Below are positions 1 to 9,990 of a DNA stretch of 39,365 nt, piece after piece. The stretch covers positions 1 through 39,365 of the forward strand of contig NZ_VWXI01000026.1 of NCBI RefSeq assembly GCF_011752525.1, written 5' to 3'. The notes beneath the pieces are model-generated. The model saw only the letters and a list, made by a program, of their open reading frames with translations, did no database searches and was not told where the DNA came from. The stretch's first letter is position 1. Every line of letters starts with the position of its first letter. The stretch comes from Pantoea sp. Cy-639 (lineage in GTDB: Bacteria > Pseudomonadota > Gammaproteobacteria > Pseudomonadales > Pseudomonadaceae). A program made the translations under genes and the position numbers.

Positions 1-157
1 TCGAAGCACTTCCGGAACCTTCCGAATCGCTTAACTCGTTGATTCTCAAGGAGTTTCGCGTTCCGTTGTCGCTGGAAGTGGGGCGCATTATAAGGGGATC
101 TGAAACCGCGTCAACCCTTAATTTCAAAAAAATGAAACATTTAAGGAAAAGGCCGCA
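1..157. other. Non-coding segment at window edge
   Basis: I find no convincing gene here. The segment is more AT-rich than its surroundings towards position 157. It includes an imperfect hairpin whose outer arms are CCTTAA (116-121) and TTAAGG (141-146), with TTTCA/TGAAA inside and an A-run loop. That hairpin lies just downstream of msrQ, but its T-run is in the loop rather than after the stem, so it is a poor intrinsic terminator. The first 90 bases may belong to a feature that starts outside the window; I cannot identify it. Confidence 0.3.
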
Positions 158-754
158 TCAAGCCCTCCTCCACCGCCCCAACAAGCGTGCCACCACCGGC
201 ACCCGCATCACCATCAACAGCCCGCCCACCGCCGCATACACCGCCCACTCCTTCAAATCCGAGCGGACAATCCACAGAAAATGCAGCAACCCCAACCCAA
301 GAACCGCATAAACCAGCTTGTGCAGCTTCTTCCACCTCGCCCCCAAGCGCCTCTGGCTATAACGGTTGGACGTGACCGCCAATACCAGCAGCCCCACAAG
401 ACCGAGAGCACCCACAATAATGTAGGGGCGCTTGCGCAACTCCACGACGAACTGCCCCCAATCCAAACCGAGGATGAACACCAGGTAAGCGATCAGATGC
501 AGCACTATATAAGCAAAGCACCACAACCCCAGTTGCCGGCGTATCACGATCCACCCCGACCAGCCACTCAAGCGCTGCAACGGCGTCATGCTCAAGGTGA
601 CCAGCAGGAACACCAACGCCCCCTGGCCAAGTCGGTCCATGAGGATCTTCCCCGGGTCAGGATCGAGCAGCCCCATCACCGCCTCATACAACCACCAGGC
701 AGGAAACAGACAACCCGCGATGAAAATCGCCAGGCGAAGCCAGGGATAACGCAT
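158..754 (-). CDS. msrQ: MsrQ, heme-binding membrane subunit of MsrPQ (YedZ)
   Basis: This 198-aa integral membrane protein passes electrons from the respiratory chain to MsrP, which repairs oxidised methionine in periplasmic proteins. The sequence shows about six hydrophobic helices. Histidines typical of the ferric-reductase-like heme-binding fold occur in the segments IVLHLIAYL, KKLHKLVYA and LLHFLW. Length matches the YedZ/MsrQ family. Its ATG overlaps the msrP stop codon by one base (TGATG at 752-756), so the two are translationally coupled. The msrP-msrQ order is the usual one. Confidence 0.95.
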   Translation of the reverse strand: MRYPWLRLAIFIAGCLFPAWWLYEAVMGLLDPDPGKILMDRLGQGALVFLLVTLSMTPLQRLSGWSGWIVIRRQLGLWCFAYIVLHLIAYLVFILGLDWGQFVVELRKRPYIIVGALGLVGLLVLAVTSNRYSQRRLGARWKKLHKLVYAVLGLGLLHFLWIVRSDLKEWAVYAAVGGLLMVMRVPVVARLLGRWRRA

Positions 755-1767
755 CAGTAGTTCTTCCGCAGATCGAGACCGCTATACAACGACGCCACCT
801 CATCGGCGTAACCGTTGAACATCTGCGTATCACGCACATTGGGACTGAACAGCCCGCTAGGCAGACGCCGCTCACGAGCCTGGGTCCAGCGCGGATGGTC
901 GACCGTTGGGTTGACGTTGGCATAGAAGCCATACTCATCCGGCGCCAGCCCCTGCCAGGTGGTGCGTGGCTGCTCCGCCACCAGACTGATACGCACGATC
1001 GACTTGATACTCTTGAAGCCATACTTCCATGGCACGACCAGACGCAATGGCGCGCCGTTCTGGTTGGCAAGCTCACGCCCGTACATGCCCACCGCCAGAA
1101 TCGCCAGCGGATTCATCGCCTCGTCCAGGCGCAGTCCCTCGACATAGGGCCAGTCGATCAGGGCGAACCCCGAACGCTGACCCGGCATGCTCTTGGGATC
1201 CTGCAGGGTTTCGAAACGCACATAGCGCGCCTTCGAGGTTGGCTCGACCTGCTTGAGCACCTGCGCCAAGGGAAAGCCCAACCAGGGAATGACCATCGAC
1301 CAGGCCTCGACGCAGCGCAGGCGATAGATACGCTCCTCGAGCTGGTAGGGTTTGACGAAGTCTTCCAACGCATAGCGACCAGGCTTGGCTACCTCGCCAT
1401 CGACCACGACGCTCCACGGTTCGGTCTTCAGGCTACCGGCATTGGCCGCAGGGTCCCCCTTGTCGGGCCCGAACTCATAGAAGTTGTTGTAATGGGTGGC
1501 GTCCTTGAACGGGGTGATCGCCTCTCCCGGCGCCGTCACTGCCTGCCAGCGGGTGGCCGCCAGCTTGTCGTTGAACCAGGCCGGCGCGGCGCCAGGCACG
1601 GCATCGGCATAGCGCGACACTTCGCCAGCCGCCCCCAGACGCGGTACCGCACCCAGGGCCAAGCCTGCCAGGGTGCCACCGAGCAACGCGCGACGTGAGA
1701 GGTAAAGGTCTTCGGGAGTGATCTCCGACGCATTGCAGTCGGAAGACCGGGATAGCTTGATAAGCAT
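754..1767 (-). CDS. msrP: MsrP, periplasmic methionine sulfoxide reductase, Mo-cofactor subunit (YedY)
   Basis: This is the catalytic subunit of the MsrPQ system, which reduces methionine sulfoxide in envelope proteins with a molybdopterin cofactor. The 337-aa product begins with a Tat signal (SRRALLGG, twin arginines at residues 25-26, then a hydrophobic stretch), meaning folded export with its cofactor. The Mo-ligating cysteine is C152 in RCVEAWSM. The mature body matches the sulfite-oxidase-like fold (PWKYGFKSIKSI near the C-terminus). The start is supported by GGAG five bases upstream. That site lies inside the 3' arm of a hairpin (see findings). Partner msrQ overlaps the stop. Confidence 0.96.
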   Translation of the reverse strand: MLIKLSRSSDCNASEITPEDLYLSRRALLGGTLAGLALGAVPRLGAAGEVSRYADAVPGAAPAWFNDKLAATRWQAVTAPGEAITPFKDATHYNNFYEFGPDKGDPAANAGSLKTEPWSVVVDGEVAKPGRYALEDFVKPYQLEERIYRLRCVEAWSMVIPWLGFPLAQVLKQVEPTSKARYVRFETLQDPKSMPGQRSGFALIDWPYVEGLRLDEAMNPLAILAVGMYGRELANQNGAPLRLVVPWKYGFKSIKSIVRISLVAEQPRTTWQGLAPDEYGFYANVNPTVDHPRWTQARERRLPSGLFSPNVRDTQMFNGYADEVASLYSGLDLRKNY

Positions 1768-1769
1768 GG

Positions 1770-1817
1770 CGGCTCCACAGCACAGGCAACTGATGTACCC
1801 GTAAGACTATGGAGCCG
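1770..1817 (-). promoter_or_regulatory. Hairpin covering the msrP ribosome-binding site
   Basis: On the minus strand the arms CGGCTCCA (1817-1810) and TGGAGCCG (1777-1770) are exact complements, enclosing 32 bases. The 3' arm contains the GGAG that serves as the msrP Shine-Dalgarno. There is no T-run, so it is not an intrinsic terminator. A role in translation control is inference. Confidence 0.4.
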
Positions 1818-1844
1818 GAAGGTTATTCCGCGATTAAATCCTTG

Positions 1845-2687
1845 TCAGGATTTACGCCGACGACCGCGCAGCAGGTACTGCAACGGGCCGGAGACCGCGT
1901 AACCGAGGAAGATCAGCAGCAGGATACGGGGCGGATCGCTGAACACCACGGCGAACACCAGCACCACCGCGAGGATCGCGACGAAGGGCACGCGCCCCTT
2001 GAGGTCCAGCTCCTTGAAGCTGTTGTACTTGATGTTGCTGACCATCAGCATGCCCGCGGCCGCGACCAGCAAGGCCACTAGGAACGACAGCTTGGAGCCC
2101 TGGATGCCGTAGTCGCTGAACGCCCACACGGTCCCCGCCACCACGCCGGCTGCCGCCGGACTGGCCAAGCCAATGAAGTAGCGCTTGTCGGCGGTACCGA
2201 CCTGGGTGTTGAAACGCGCCAGGCGCAGGGCCGCGCCAGCGACATAGATGAAGGCAACCATCCAGCCGACCTTGCCCATGTCGCCCAGGGCCCAACCGAA
2301 GGCCAGCAGCGCCGGAGCCACACCGAAGGCGACCATGTCCGACAAGGAGTCGTACTCGGCCCCGAAGGCGCTTTGTGTGTTGGTCATGCGCGCGACACGG
2401 CCATCGAGGCTGTCGAGCACCATGGCGACGAAGATCGCGATGGCGGCAAAGGCGAAATACTTGCTCGCCTCGCGTGGGTCGCCGGCGCTCTGCGCGCTCA
2501 TCGAACTGATGATGGAGTAGAAGCCGGCGAACAGGTTGGCCGTGGTGAACAGGTTGGGCAGCAGGTAGATACCGCGGTGACGGACCTTGCGACCTTCGGC
2601 GTCATGGCCTTCTTCAACGTGCTCATCGACAGGTAGCAGGCTTTCGGCGTCGGAGGGCTTGTTCGGCTCTTCGGGACGTTCGCTCAT
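1845..2687 (-). CDS. pssA: CDP-diacylglycerol-serine O-phosphatidyltransferase
   Basis: This enzyme makes phosphatidylserine from CDP-diacylglycerol and L-serine, the first step to phosphatidylethanolamine, in the inner membrane. The 280-aa protein carries the CDP-alcohol phosphotransferase signature: DSLDGRVAR, then eight residues, then GAEYDSLSD, with its four aspartates intact. A charged N-terminal tail of about 38 residues precedes several membrane helices. This fits the subclass II (membrane) type of PssA rather than the E. coli PLD-like type. The start is preceded by AAGGTAC. It follows ilvC on the same strand, but a strong terminator separates them, so pssA probably has its own promoter. 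msrP starts 77 bases after its stop. Confidence 0.95.
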   Translation of the reverse strand: MSERPEEPNKPSDAESLLPVDEHVEEGHDAEGRKVRHRGIYLLPNLFTTANLFAGFYSIISSMSAQSAGDPREASKYFAFAAIAIFVAMVLDSLDGRVARMTNTQSAFGAEYDSLSDMVAFGVAPALLAFGWALGDMGKVGWMVAFIYVAGAALRLARFNTQVGTADKRYFIGLASPAAAGVVAGTVWAFSDYGIQGSKLSFLVALLVAAAGMLMVSNIKYNSFKELDLKGRVPFVAILAVVLVFAVVFSDPPRILLLIFLGYAVSGPLQYLLRGRRRKS

Positions 2688-2793
2688 GAAAAGTACCTTG
2701 CAACAGGGTGGAATATGTTCGACATGGGCTCGCGAAACAGGTTCTGACGGCGAGCCACTGGTCGCTTTATACCAGAAGCTGGCCGTGCAAACG

Positions 2794-2820
2794 AAAAAAC
2801 GCGGCCGAAGCCGCGTTTTT
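2794..2820 (-). terminator. Bidirectional-looking terminator after ilvC
   Basis: The stem AACGCGGC (2798-2805) and GCCGCGTT (2810-2817) closes a CGAA loop (TTCG on the minus strand). T-runs follow on either strand. It lies between the ilvC stop (2840) and the pssA start (2687) and most likely ends the ilv transcript. Confidence 0.85.
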
Positions 2821-2839
2821 CATTTATCGAAGCAGGACC

Positions 2840-3856
2840 TTAGTTCTTGGTCTTGTCGACGATCTTGTTCGCCGAGATCCACGGCATCATCGAGCGCAGT
2901 TGCTCGCCGATGATTTCGATACCGTGAGCGGCGTTGTTGCGACGCTTGGCGGTCATCGACGGGTAGTTGGTAGCGCCTTCGCTGATGAACATCTTCGCGT
3001 ACTCGCCGTCCTGGATGCGCTTCAGGGCGTTGCGCATGGCCTTGCGGGATTCTTCGTTGATGACTTCAGGGCCGGTGACGTACTCACCGTACTCGGCGTT
3101 GTTGGAGATCGAGTAGTTCATGTTGGCGATACCGCCTTCGTACATGAGGTCGACGATCAGCTTCAGTTCGTGCAAGCACTCGAAGTAGGCCATTTCCGGC
3201 GCGTAGCCAGCTTCGACCAGGGTTTCGAAACCGGCCTTGACCAGTTCGACGGTACCGCCGCAGAGAACGGCCTGCTCACCGAACAGGTCGGTTTCGGTCT
3301 CGTCCTTGAAGGTGGTTTCGATGATGCCGGTACGGCCGCCACCGACGCCTGCGGCGTAGGACAGGGCGACGTTCTTGGCGTTGCCCGAGGCGTCCTGGTA
3401 GATGGCGATCAGATCAGGGATGCCGCCGCCCTTGACGAACTCGGAACGCACGGTGTGGCCCGGGGCCTTCGGCGCGATCATGATCACGTCGAGGTCGGCA
3501 CGCGGAACGACCTGGTTGTAGTGGATCGCGAAGCCGTGGGAGAACGCCAGGGTGGCGCCCTTCTTGATGTTCGGCTCGATCTCGGCCTTGTACAGCTGGC
3601 CCTGGAATTCGTCCGGGGTGAGGATCATGACCAGGTCGGCGGCGGCGACGGCGGAGGCGACATCGGTCACCTTCAGGCCGTGGGCTTCTGCCTTGGCAAC
3701 GGTGGCCGAACCTTTACGCAGACCGATGGTGACATCAACACCGGAGTCCTTCAGGTTGCACGCCTGGGCGTGACCTTGCGAACCGTAGCCGATGATGGCG
3801 ACTTTCTTGCCCTGGATGATGGAAAGGTCGCAGTCTTTATCGTAGAAAACTTTCAT
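2840..3856 (-). CDS. ilvC: Ketol-acid reductoisomerase (NADP+)
   Basis: IlvC catalyses the second common step of valine and isoleucine synthesis: alkyl migration and NADPH reduction of acetolactate or acetohydroxybutyrate. The 338-aa length is that of the short class I enzymes. The dinucleotide-binding loop is GYGSQGHAQ (about residues 24-32). Acidic metal ligands sit in the segments DLFGEQAVLCGG and the following knotted helical domain (FECLHELKLIVDLMYEGG). AGGGGTG precedes the ATG at good spacing. It lies 53 bases after ilvH, and that gap contains TATAAC and a small hairpin, so an internal promoter is possible. A strong terminator follows. Confidence 0.97.
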   Translation of the reverse strand: MKVFYDKDCDLSIIQGKKVAIIGYGSQGHAQACNLKDSGVDVTIGLRKGSATVAKAEAHGLKVTDVASAVAAADLVMILTPDEFQGQLYKAEIEPNIKKGATLAFSHGFAIHYNQVVPRADLDVIMIAPKAPGHTVRSEFVKGGGIPDLIAIYQDASGNAKNVALSYAAGVGGGRTGIIETTFKDETETDLFGEQAVLCGGTVELVKAGFETLVEAGYAPEMAYFECLHELKLIVDLMYEGGIANMNYSISNNAEYGEYVTGPEVINEESRKAMRNALKRIQDGEYAKMFISEGATNYPSMTAKRRNNAAHGIEIIGEQLRSMMPWISANKIVDKTKN

Positions 3857-3909
3857 GAAACACCCCTGTTATATCTCGGCCCCAGTGGAGCCATCGCTAG
3901 TTTTTAAAG

Positions 3910-4401
3910 TTAGATGCTGAGCACTTTGTCGCCACGGGCAATGCCGGTGACTCCACTGCGCACGGTTTCGAGAATCGACGCGGTACCGATGGCCTGGATG
4001 AAGCTGTCCAGTTTGTCGCTGGTACCACTCAACTGCACGGTGTACACGCTGGCGGTAACGTCGACGATCTGGCCACGGAAGATGTCCGTGGTGCGCTTGA
4101 TCTCGGCGCGCTGGGCGCCGGTGGCCTTGACCTTGACCAACATCAGTTCACGCTCGATGTGAGCGCTTTCCGACAGGTCGACCAGTTTTACCACTTCCAC
4201 CAGCTTGTTCAGGTTCTTGGTGATCTGTTCGATCACTTCGTCATGACCCACGGTGGTGAGTGTCAGGCGCGAGAGGGTCGGGTCCTCGGTCGGTGCCACG
4301 GTCAGGCTTTCAATGTTGTAGTTGCGCTGGGAGAACAAGCCGACGACGCGAGACAAGGCACCGGGTTCGTTTTCCAGCAGCAGGGAAATGATATGCCGCA
4401 T
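3910..4401 (-). CDS. ilvH: Acetolactate synthase small (regulatory) subunit
   Basis: This 163-aa ACT-domain regulatory subunit of acetohydroxyacid synthase activates the large subunit and confers valine feedback inhibition. The N-terminal ACT domain is recognisable from MRHIISLLLENEPGALSRV and GLFSQRNYNIESLTV, and the C-terminal domain (about residues 80-163) is the usual one. One base separates the ilvI stop from this ATG, so the subunits should be translated together in the right ratio. Both ilvH and ilvN are used as names for this family; the pairing with ilvI favours ilvH. Confidence 0.96.
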   Translation of the reverse strand: MRHIISLLLENEPGALSRVVGLFSQRNYNIESLTVAPTEDPTLSRLTLTTVGHDEVIEQITKNLNKLVEVVKLVDLSESAHIERELMLVKVKATGAQRAEIKRTTDIFRGQIVDVTASVYTVQLSGTSDKLDSFIQAIGTASILETVRSGVTGIARGDKVLSI

Positions 4402-4402
4402 A

Positions 4403-6127
<1,725 letters not shown>

Positions 6128-6368
6128 GTTGTTCACCTCTAAAACGCCAGAATACCGCCCTCACTGAGCGGGTCTTATTAGGTTTACTGCCAAGCAGAGC
6201 ATGAGCGAACGTCAGCACTGACTGAGCAAGTATTGGGAATACCCTGGTGTGTTGCGGGCCTTCCCACCCAGCGCGAGGTAACGCGTTGCGGGGTGTAGCA
6301 AGTCGGCGCGGGTGTGCGCCTCATGATCTGCCTAGCGGGTCTGCTTCTGGCAGTCCCTCTACAGCGGA
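6128..6368 (-). promoter_or_regulatory. ilvI 5' leader with long-range pairing
   Basis: Transcription from the promoter at 6375-6403 would give a leader of about 240 nt. In it, CTGCCAGAAGCAGA (6353-6340) is complementary to TCTGCTTGGCAG (6198-6187), giving 12 pairs with a two-base bulge around about 140 nt. The same CTGCC can also pair locally with GGCAG about 16 nt downstream, so two folds compete. An ATG-initiated 46-codon reading frame (6324 to 6184) ends within the distal arm. It has no leucine and few valine/isoleucine codons, so a classical attenuation peptide is unlikely. Regulation is inference. Confidence 0.4.
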
Positions 6369-6374
6369 ATCTGG

Positions 6375-6403
6375 ATTCTTGTGATTCGGCGCGCACAAGT
6401 CAA
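6375..6403 (-). promoter_or_regulatory. Candidate sigma-70 promoter of ilvI-ilvH
   Basis: On the minus strand, TTGACT (6403-6398) and AAGAAT (6380-6375) are separated by 17 bases, with five and four matches to the consensus. This is the best promoter match in the roughly 400-base gap between the yqcC-like gene and ilvI. Confidence 0.5.
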
Positions 6404-6488
6404 GAGAAATTATTGCCAATATTTCAGCAAGATGAATTCTCAACACCACGAATGCGTTGAGCAGCAGCAGGAAAAATAAGATTTCCAT

Positions 6489-6515
6489 AAAAAAGGGCCA
6501 CAATCTGCGGCCCTT
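6489..6515 (-). terminator. Intrinsic terminator after the yqcC-like gene
   Basis: On the minus strand, AAGGGCC (6515-6509) pairs with GGCCCTT (6499-6493), followed by a T-run (to 6489). It lies 20 bases past the stop of the last gene of the mrcB-lipoprotein-yqcC group. Confidence 0.85.
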
Positions 6516-6534
6516 GAAGGAAAAACAGTAGAAA

Positions 6535-6864
6535 TCAGGCGGAAGGCGCGATCAATTGGTCGAAAGTTGCGAGCAGCCGCCGTAGCTCGCGGCTTTGTTC
6601 CGGACGGTCGACGAACACCGTCTCGGCCATGACCAGGATGCCCGAGGCATTGGGCAGCGGATGCCCGTGCTCGAGGATCAGCTTCATGCGAGGCAGGAAG
6701 ATCCACTGCAGCCACTGTTCGAAGCTCATGCGATCCACCGCGAACGGCTCCACGCTGGCCAGCGCCTCGGCACTGGGGACGGCCTCGCTCCACCAGCCCT
6801 GGACCTTGAGTTCTTGCTCGATCAGCAGCAACTGGTCGGCGATATCGAGAATGCGCTGTTCCAT
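6535..6864 (-). CDS. YqcC family protein (DUF446)
   Basis: This 109-aa soluble protein matches the YqcC/DUF446 family, whose function is not settled. It is mostly helical and carries the family landmarks WW.EAVPS near residue 25 and the run FEQWLQWIFLPRM. I chose the start at 6864 (MEQRILDIADQLLL) because it overlaps the upstream lipoprotein stop by one base (TGATG) and is where family members begin. Longer in-frame starts lie inside the lipoprotein gene and lack similarity. In enterobacteria yqcC is near truC; here it is coupled to an envelope lipoprotein and mrcB. No specific role can be claimed. Confidence 0.85.
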   Translation of the reverse strand: MEQRILDIADQLLLIEQELKVQGWWSEAVPSAEALASVEPFAVDRMSFEQWLQWIFLPRMKLILEHGHPLPNASGILVMAETVFVDRPEQSRELRRLLATFDQLIAPSA

Positions 6865-7634
6865 CACAGGTTGACCCGCGCCTTCTGCCGCGCCAGTGCG
6901 GCACCGGCACTGTCGCCCTGCTTTTCGCGGGCCTGGGCAATGGTGTTCCACAACTGCGCCTGCAGGTCGGGGCGACCGTTGGCATAGGTCAGGGCACGAC
7001 GGGCCAGTTGCTCGGCTTGCGCGGCATCGCCCTGCGACAGACGCACCTGGGCCAGGCGGAACAGCACCTGCGGCTCACGCGGGGCGATGCGCTGGGCACG
7101 CTCCAGGCTCGAGGCGGCGCCGTTGAAGTCGCCACTGCCTTGTTGCTGCTGGGCGGTGGTCAGCAACGCCAGCACCGGGCCGTCGAGCTGCTCGTCAGCC
7201 GACAGGCCGCCGCTCGAACGCGGAATGCCGGTCGGTGCGCTGGCAACCGGCGCCGGCTTGCTCATCGAGGCGATATCGAACGGCTCGTCGGCGATCGGAT
7301 TGGGATTGGTGGTGATCGGCCCGCTGCTGATCGGGCCCGGGGTAATCGGGCCAGTGCTGATCGGTGCCGCGCCACTGCCGGCCGGGAACGACTGGATCGG
7401 TGTGGCGCCGGTGCCTTGCGGGATCATCACGGTGACACCGGAATCTTCCGGCAACGCCTGTGCCTGGTTGCTGCCGCCGCTGGTCGGATAGGCCGCATTG
7501 CGGTTGGCCGTGACCCGCTCACTGTTCGACACCCGGGTGCTCGAGTCCACCACCGGAATATTGCCACGCGGCACGCTGGCACAACCGTGCAGCACGGCCA
7601 CCGCCGTCAAGGCGGGAATCCACCACTTGTTCAC
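6864..7634 (-). CDS. Tetratricopeptide-repeat lipoprotein
   Basis: This predicted lipoprotein of 256 aa lies downstream of the PBP1b gene. The signal peptide ends in a lipobox, LHGC, with the lipidated cysteine at residue 18. A long low-complexity linker follows, including tandem GPI(T/S) units at about residues 91-106. The C-terminal 110 residues form TPR-like helical repeats (SLERAQRIAPREPQVLFRLA; AEQLARRALTYANGRPDLQA). The start is GTG at 7634, with GAGG upstream. It lies 26 bases after mrcB and overlaps the yqcC-like gene, suggesting one operon. By analogy with LpoB-type activators or TPR adaptors it could assist PBP1b, but no sequence evidence beyond context supports that. Confidence 0.85.
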   Translation of the reverse strand: MNKWWIPALTAVAVLHGCASVPRGNIPVVDSSTRVSNSERVTANRNAAYPTSGGSNQAQALPEDSGVTVMIPQGTGATPIQSFPAGSGAAPISTGPITPGPISSGPITTNPNPIADEPFDIASMSKPAPVASAPTGIPRSSGGLSADEQLDGPVLALLTTAQQQQGSGDFNGAASSLERAQRIAPREPQVLFRLAQVRLSQGDAAQAEQLARRALTYANGRPDLQAQLWNTIAQAREKQGDSAGAALARQKARVNL

Positions 7635-7660
7635 TTCACACCCTCTTCAAAAGCCCGTGC

Positions 7661-9982
7661 TCAATTCATCCAGCCCTTGACCCAGTCCATCACCGATTCG
7701 GCCGGGTTCTGTTCGCCACCACACGTGGCGCCAGCGGGCGGTTCGCTGCCGCGAATATACGGCATCTGCACTGCTCCCGGACAGCTGCCATCGGAACCAT
7801 GGCCGCTGTACGGGTCGATCCAGGCCTGCACCACATTGTCCGGTTGTGGCATGTCCAGCGGCAGCGGGTCGGCCTTCTTCATGAAACTGGTCCATACCTG
7901 CAACGCGCCGGTGGCTCCGGTGAACGGGGTCTTGCCGTTGTCGTCGCGGCCCAGCCAGACCACCGCCAGCAGGTCCTGGCTGAAGCCGGAGAACCAACTG
8001 TCACGCGAGTCGTTACTGGTACCGGTCTTGCCTGCCAGGGTCAGCGAGCTGGGCAACTGGCTGTACACCGAACGCCCCGTACCCTCGCGCATCACCCGTT
8101 GCATGGCGTTCTGCACCAGGTAGATGGCACCCGGGTCGAAGGTCTGCTGGATCTGGAACGGATAGCGCTTGAGCGGCTCGCCTTCGGCGGTGAGCACGCT
8201 GCGAATACCGCGCATCGGCGTGTTGAAGCCACCGTTGGCGATGGTCTGGTACATGGTCGCGACCTGCATCGGCGACATGCCGCCAGCACCCAGCAGCATC
8301 GCCGGGTACGCCGGCCAGTCGACCTGCACGCCGAGCCGGCCGATGGTCTTGAGCACGTTGGGCACGCCCACTTCCAGACCGAGCTTGGCGGTCGACAAGT
8401 TGAAGGAGTTGGCCAGGCCCTGATACAGGTAGATGGTGCCGTGGGGGCGACGGTCGTAGTTCTGCGGACGCCATACCTGGCCATCGGCGCCCTTGACCGA
8501 GAACGGCTCGTCCTGCACCCAGGTGGTCAGGGTGTACTTGCTCGGCTGCTCGAGCGCCGTCAAGTAGACCGCTGGCTTGACCAGCGAGCCGATCGGCCGC
8601 ACCGCATCGATGGCACGGTTGAAGCCGGCGTAGCCCGACTGGCGGCTGCCGATCAGTGCCTGCACCTCGCCGGTTTCCGGGTTGGTGACGACCATCGCCG
8701 ACTCCACCTCATCGGCGCCCTTGCGTCCGGCCAGGCGCTTGAAGGTCTCGCTCATGGCGGTTTCGGCCTTCATCTGCAGGATCGGGTCGAAACTGGTGAA
8801 GATGCGCAGCCCTTCTTCGGTCAAGTCTTCGTCGCGGTAGTCCTGGCGCAGCTGACGCTTGACCAGGTCGAGGAACGCCGGGAACGAGCTGTCGGCCAGG
8901 CTGCCGCGCTTGGTCACGCCCAGCGGCATCTTCTTCGCCGCATCGATCACCTCCTGGCTGGCCACGCCCTGCTCGGCAAGCAGGTCGAGCACCAGGTTGC
9001 GGCGCTGCAGGGCGCGTTCGGGATAACGACGCGGGTTGTAGTAGGACGGCCCCTTGACCATGCCCACCAGCAAGGCGATCTGGTGCAGCTTGAGTTCCTG
9101 CAGCGGCTGGCTGAAGAAGAACTGGCTGGCCAGGCCGAAGCCGTGCACCGCGCGCTGGCCATCCTGGCCGATAAACACCTCGTTCAGGTAGGCCTCGAGG
9201 ATCTCGCGCTTGCTGTAGTGCATTTCCAGCAGCACCGACATCATCGCTTCGGTCAGCTTGCGGCTGAGGCTGCGCTCGTTGGTGAGGAAGAAGTTCTTGA
9301 CCAACTGCTGGGTCAGCGTACTGCCGCCCTGGCGCATGGCGCCCGAAGAGGTGTTCACCCACACGGCCCGGGCGATGGACTTGGGCGACACGCCAAAGTG
9401 GCTGTAGAAGTCGCGGTCCTCGGTGGCGATCAGGGTATCGACCAGGTACGGCGGCACCTGGTCGATCTTGATCAGGATGCGGTCCTCGAGATTCTTCGGA
9501 TAGATGCCACCGATCATCAGCGGCTCGAGGCGCACCACGTCGAGCTTGCCGCCATTGGCGCCATTGAGCCCGGCAACGTAGTCGCCGGAGAAGCGCACGC
9601 GCACGAACTGCGCCGGCTCCATGCCCTCGTAGAACTGGAAGCCGCGGGTATTGAGGTCGACCGTGTTGCCATTGACCGACGCCGCGCCCGGACCATTGGC
9701 CGCGCTTTCACGCCGGTAGCCGAGTGCGTCGAGTTCGGTGAGGAAGTCGTTGCGGCTCAGCTTCTGGCCGACGAACAGCTCCAGCGGCCGGGCATACACC
9801 TTGGCCGGGATGGTCCAGCGCTTGCCGGAGAACTTCTCCTGGACCACGGCATCGAGGTAGACCGCGAAGCCGGCGATCACTACCAGACCAACCAGGCTGA
9901 GCTTGAACGCCCAGCCCAGCCAGGCGCGGGAGCGGCCGGTCGGGCGTTTTTTGGGGGTGCGGGAATTTCGGGTACGAGTCAT
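7661..9982 (-). CDS. mrcB: Penicillin-binding protein 1b, bifunctional transglycosylase/transpeptidase
   Basis: This class A PBP polymerises and cross-links peptidoglycan at the periplasmic face of the inner membrane. The 773-aa protein has a basic cytoplasmic tail, one membrane helix (about 25-45) and a UB2H-like region (about 60-150). The GT51 glycosyltransferase domain has its catalytic glutamate E188 in EDRDF and the motif GGSTLTQQLVKN. The transpeptidase domain has SLVK (S466, K469), SFN (526-528) and KTG (652-654). All key residues are present. The start codon lies only eight bases after a perfect TATAAT on the same strand and has no Shine-Dalgarno, so the mRNA may be nearly leaderless. 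Confidence 0.97.
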   Translation of the reverse strand: MTRTRNSRTPKKRPTGRSRAWLGWAFKLSLVGLVVIAGFAVYLDAVVQEKFSGKRWTIPAKVYARPLELFVGQKLSRNDFLTELDALGYRRESAANGPGAASVNGNTVDLNTRGFQFYEGMEPAQFVRVRFSGDYVAGLNGANGGKLDVVRLEPLMIGGIYPKNLEDRILIKIDQVPPYLVDTLIATEDRDFYSHFGVSPKSIARAVWVNTSSGAMRQGGSTLTQQLVKNFFLTNERSLSRKLTEAMMSVLLEMHYSKREILEAYLNEVFIGQDGQRAVHGFGLASQFFFSQPLQELKLHQIALLVGMVKGPSYYNPRRYPERALQRRNLVLDLLAEQGVASQEVIDAAKKMPLGVTKRGSLADSSFPAFLDLVKRQLRQDYRDEDLTEEGLRIFTSFDPILQMKAETAMSETFKRLAGRKGADEVESAMVVTNPETGEVQALIGSRQSGYAGFNRAIDAVRPIGSLVKPAVYLTALEQPSKYTLTTWVQDEPFSVKGADGQVWRPQNYDRRPHGTIYLYQGLANSFNLSTAKLGLEVGVPNVLKTIGRLGVQVDWPAYPAMLLGAGGMSPMQVATMYQTIANGGFNTPMRGIRSVLTAEGEPLKRYPFQIQQTFDPGAIYLVQNAMQRVMREGTGRSVYSQLPSSLTLAGKTGTSNDSRDSWFSGFSQDLLAVVWLGRDDNGKTPFTGATGALQVWTSFMKKADPLPLDMPQPDNVVQAWIDPYSGHGSDGSCPGAVQMPYIRGSEPPAGATCGGEQNPAESVMDWVKGWMN

Positions 9983-9990
9983 GGCGGCGG

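Noticed and set aside
6184..6324. 46-codon frame in the ilvI leader as a leader peptide
   Set aside because: It has no leucine and few Val/Ile codons, and no strong ribosome-binding site. I kept it only as part of the leader description.
6321..6488. Leu/Ile/Val-rich small frame (MEILFFLLLLNAFVVLRI...) upstream of ilvI, which looks like an attenuation leader peptide
   Set aside because: It begins within the T-run of the yqcC terminator, has no Shine-Dalgarno, and lies mostly upstream of the best ilvI promoter, so it would not be in the leader RNA.
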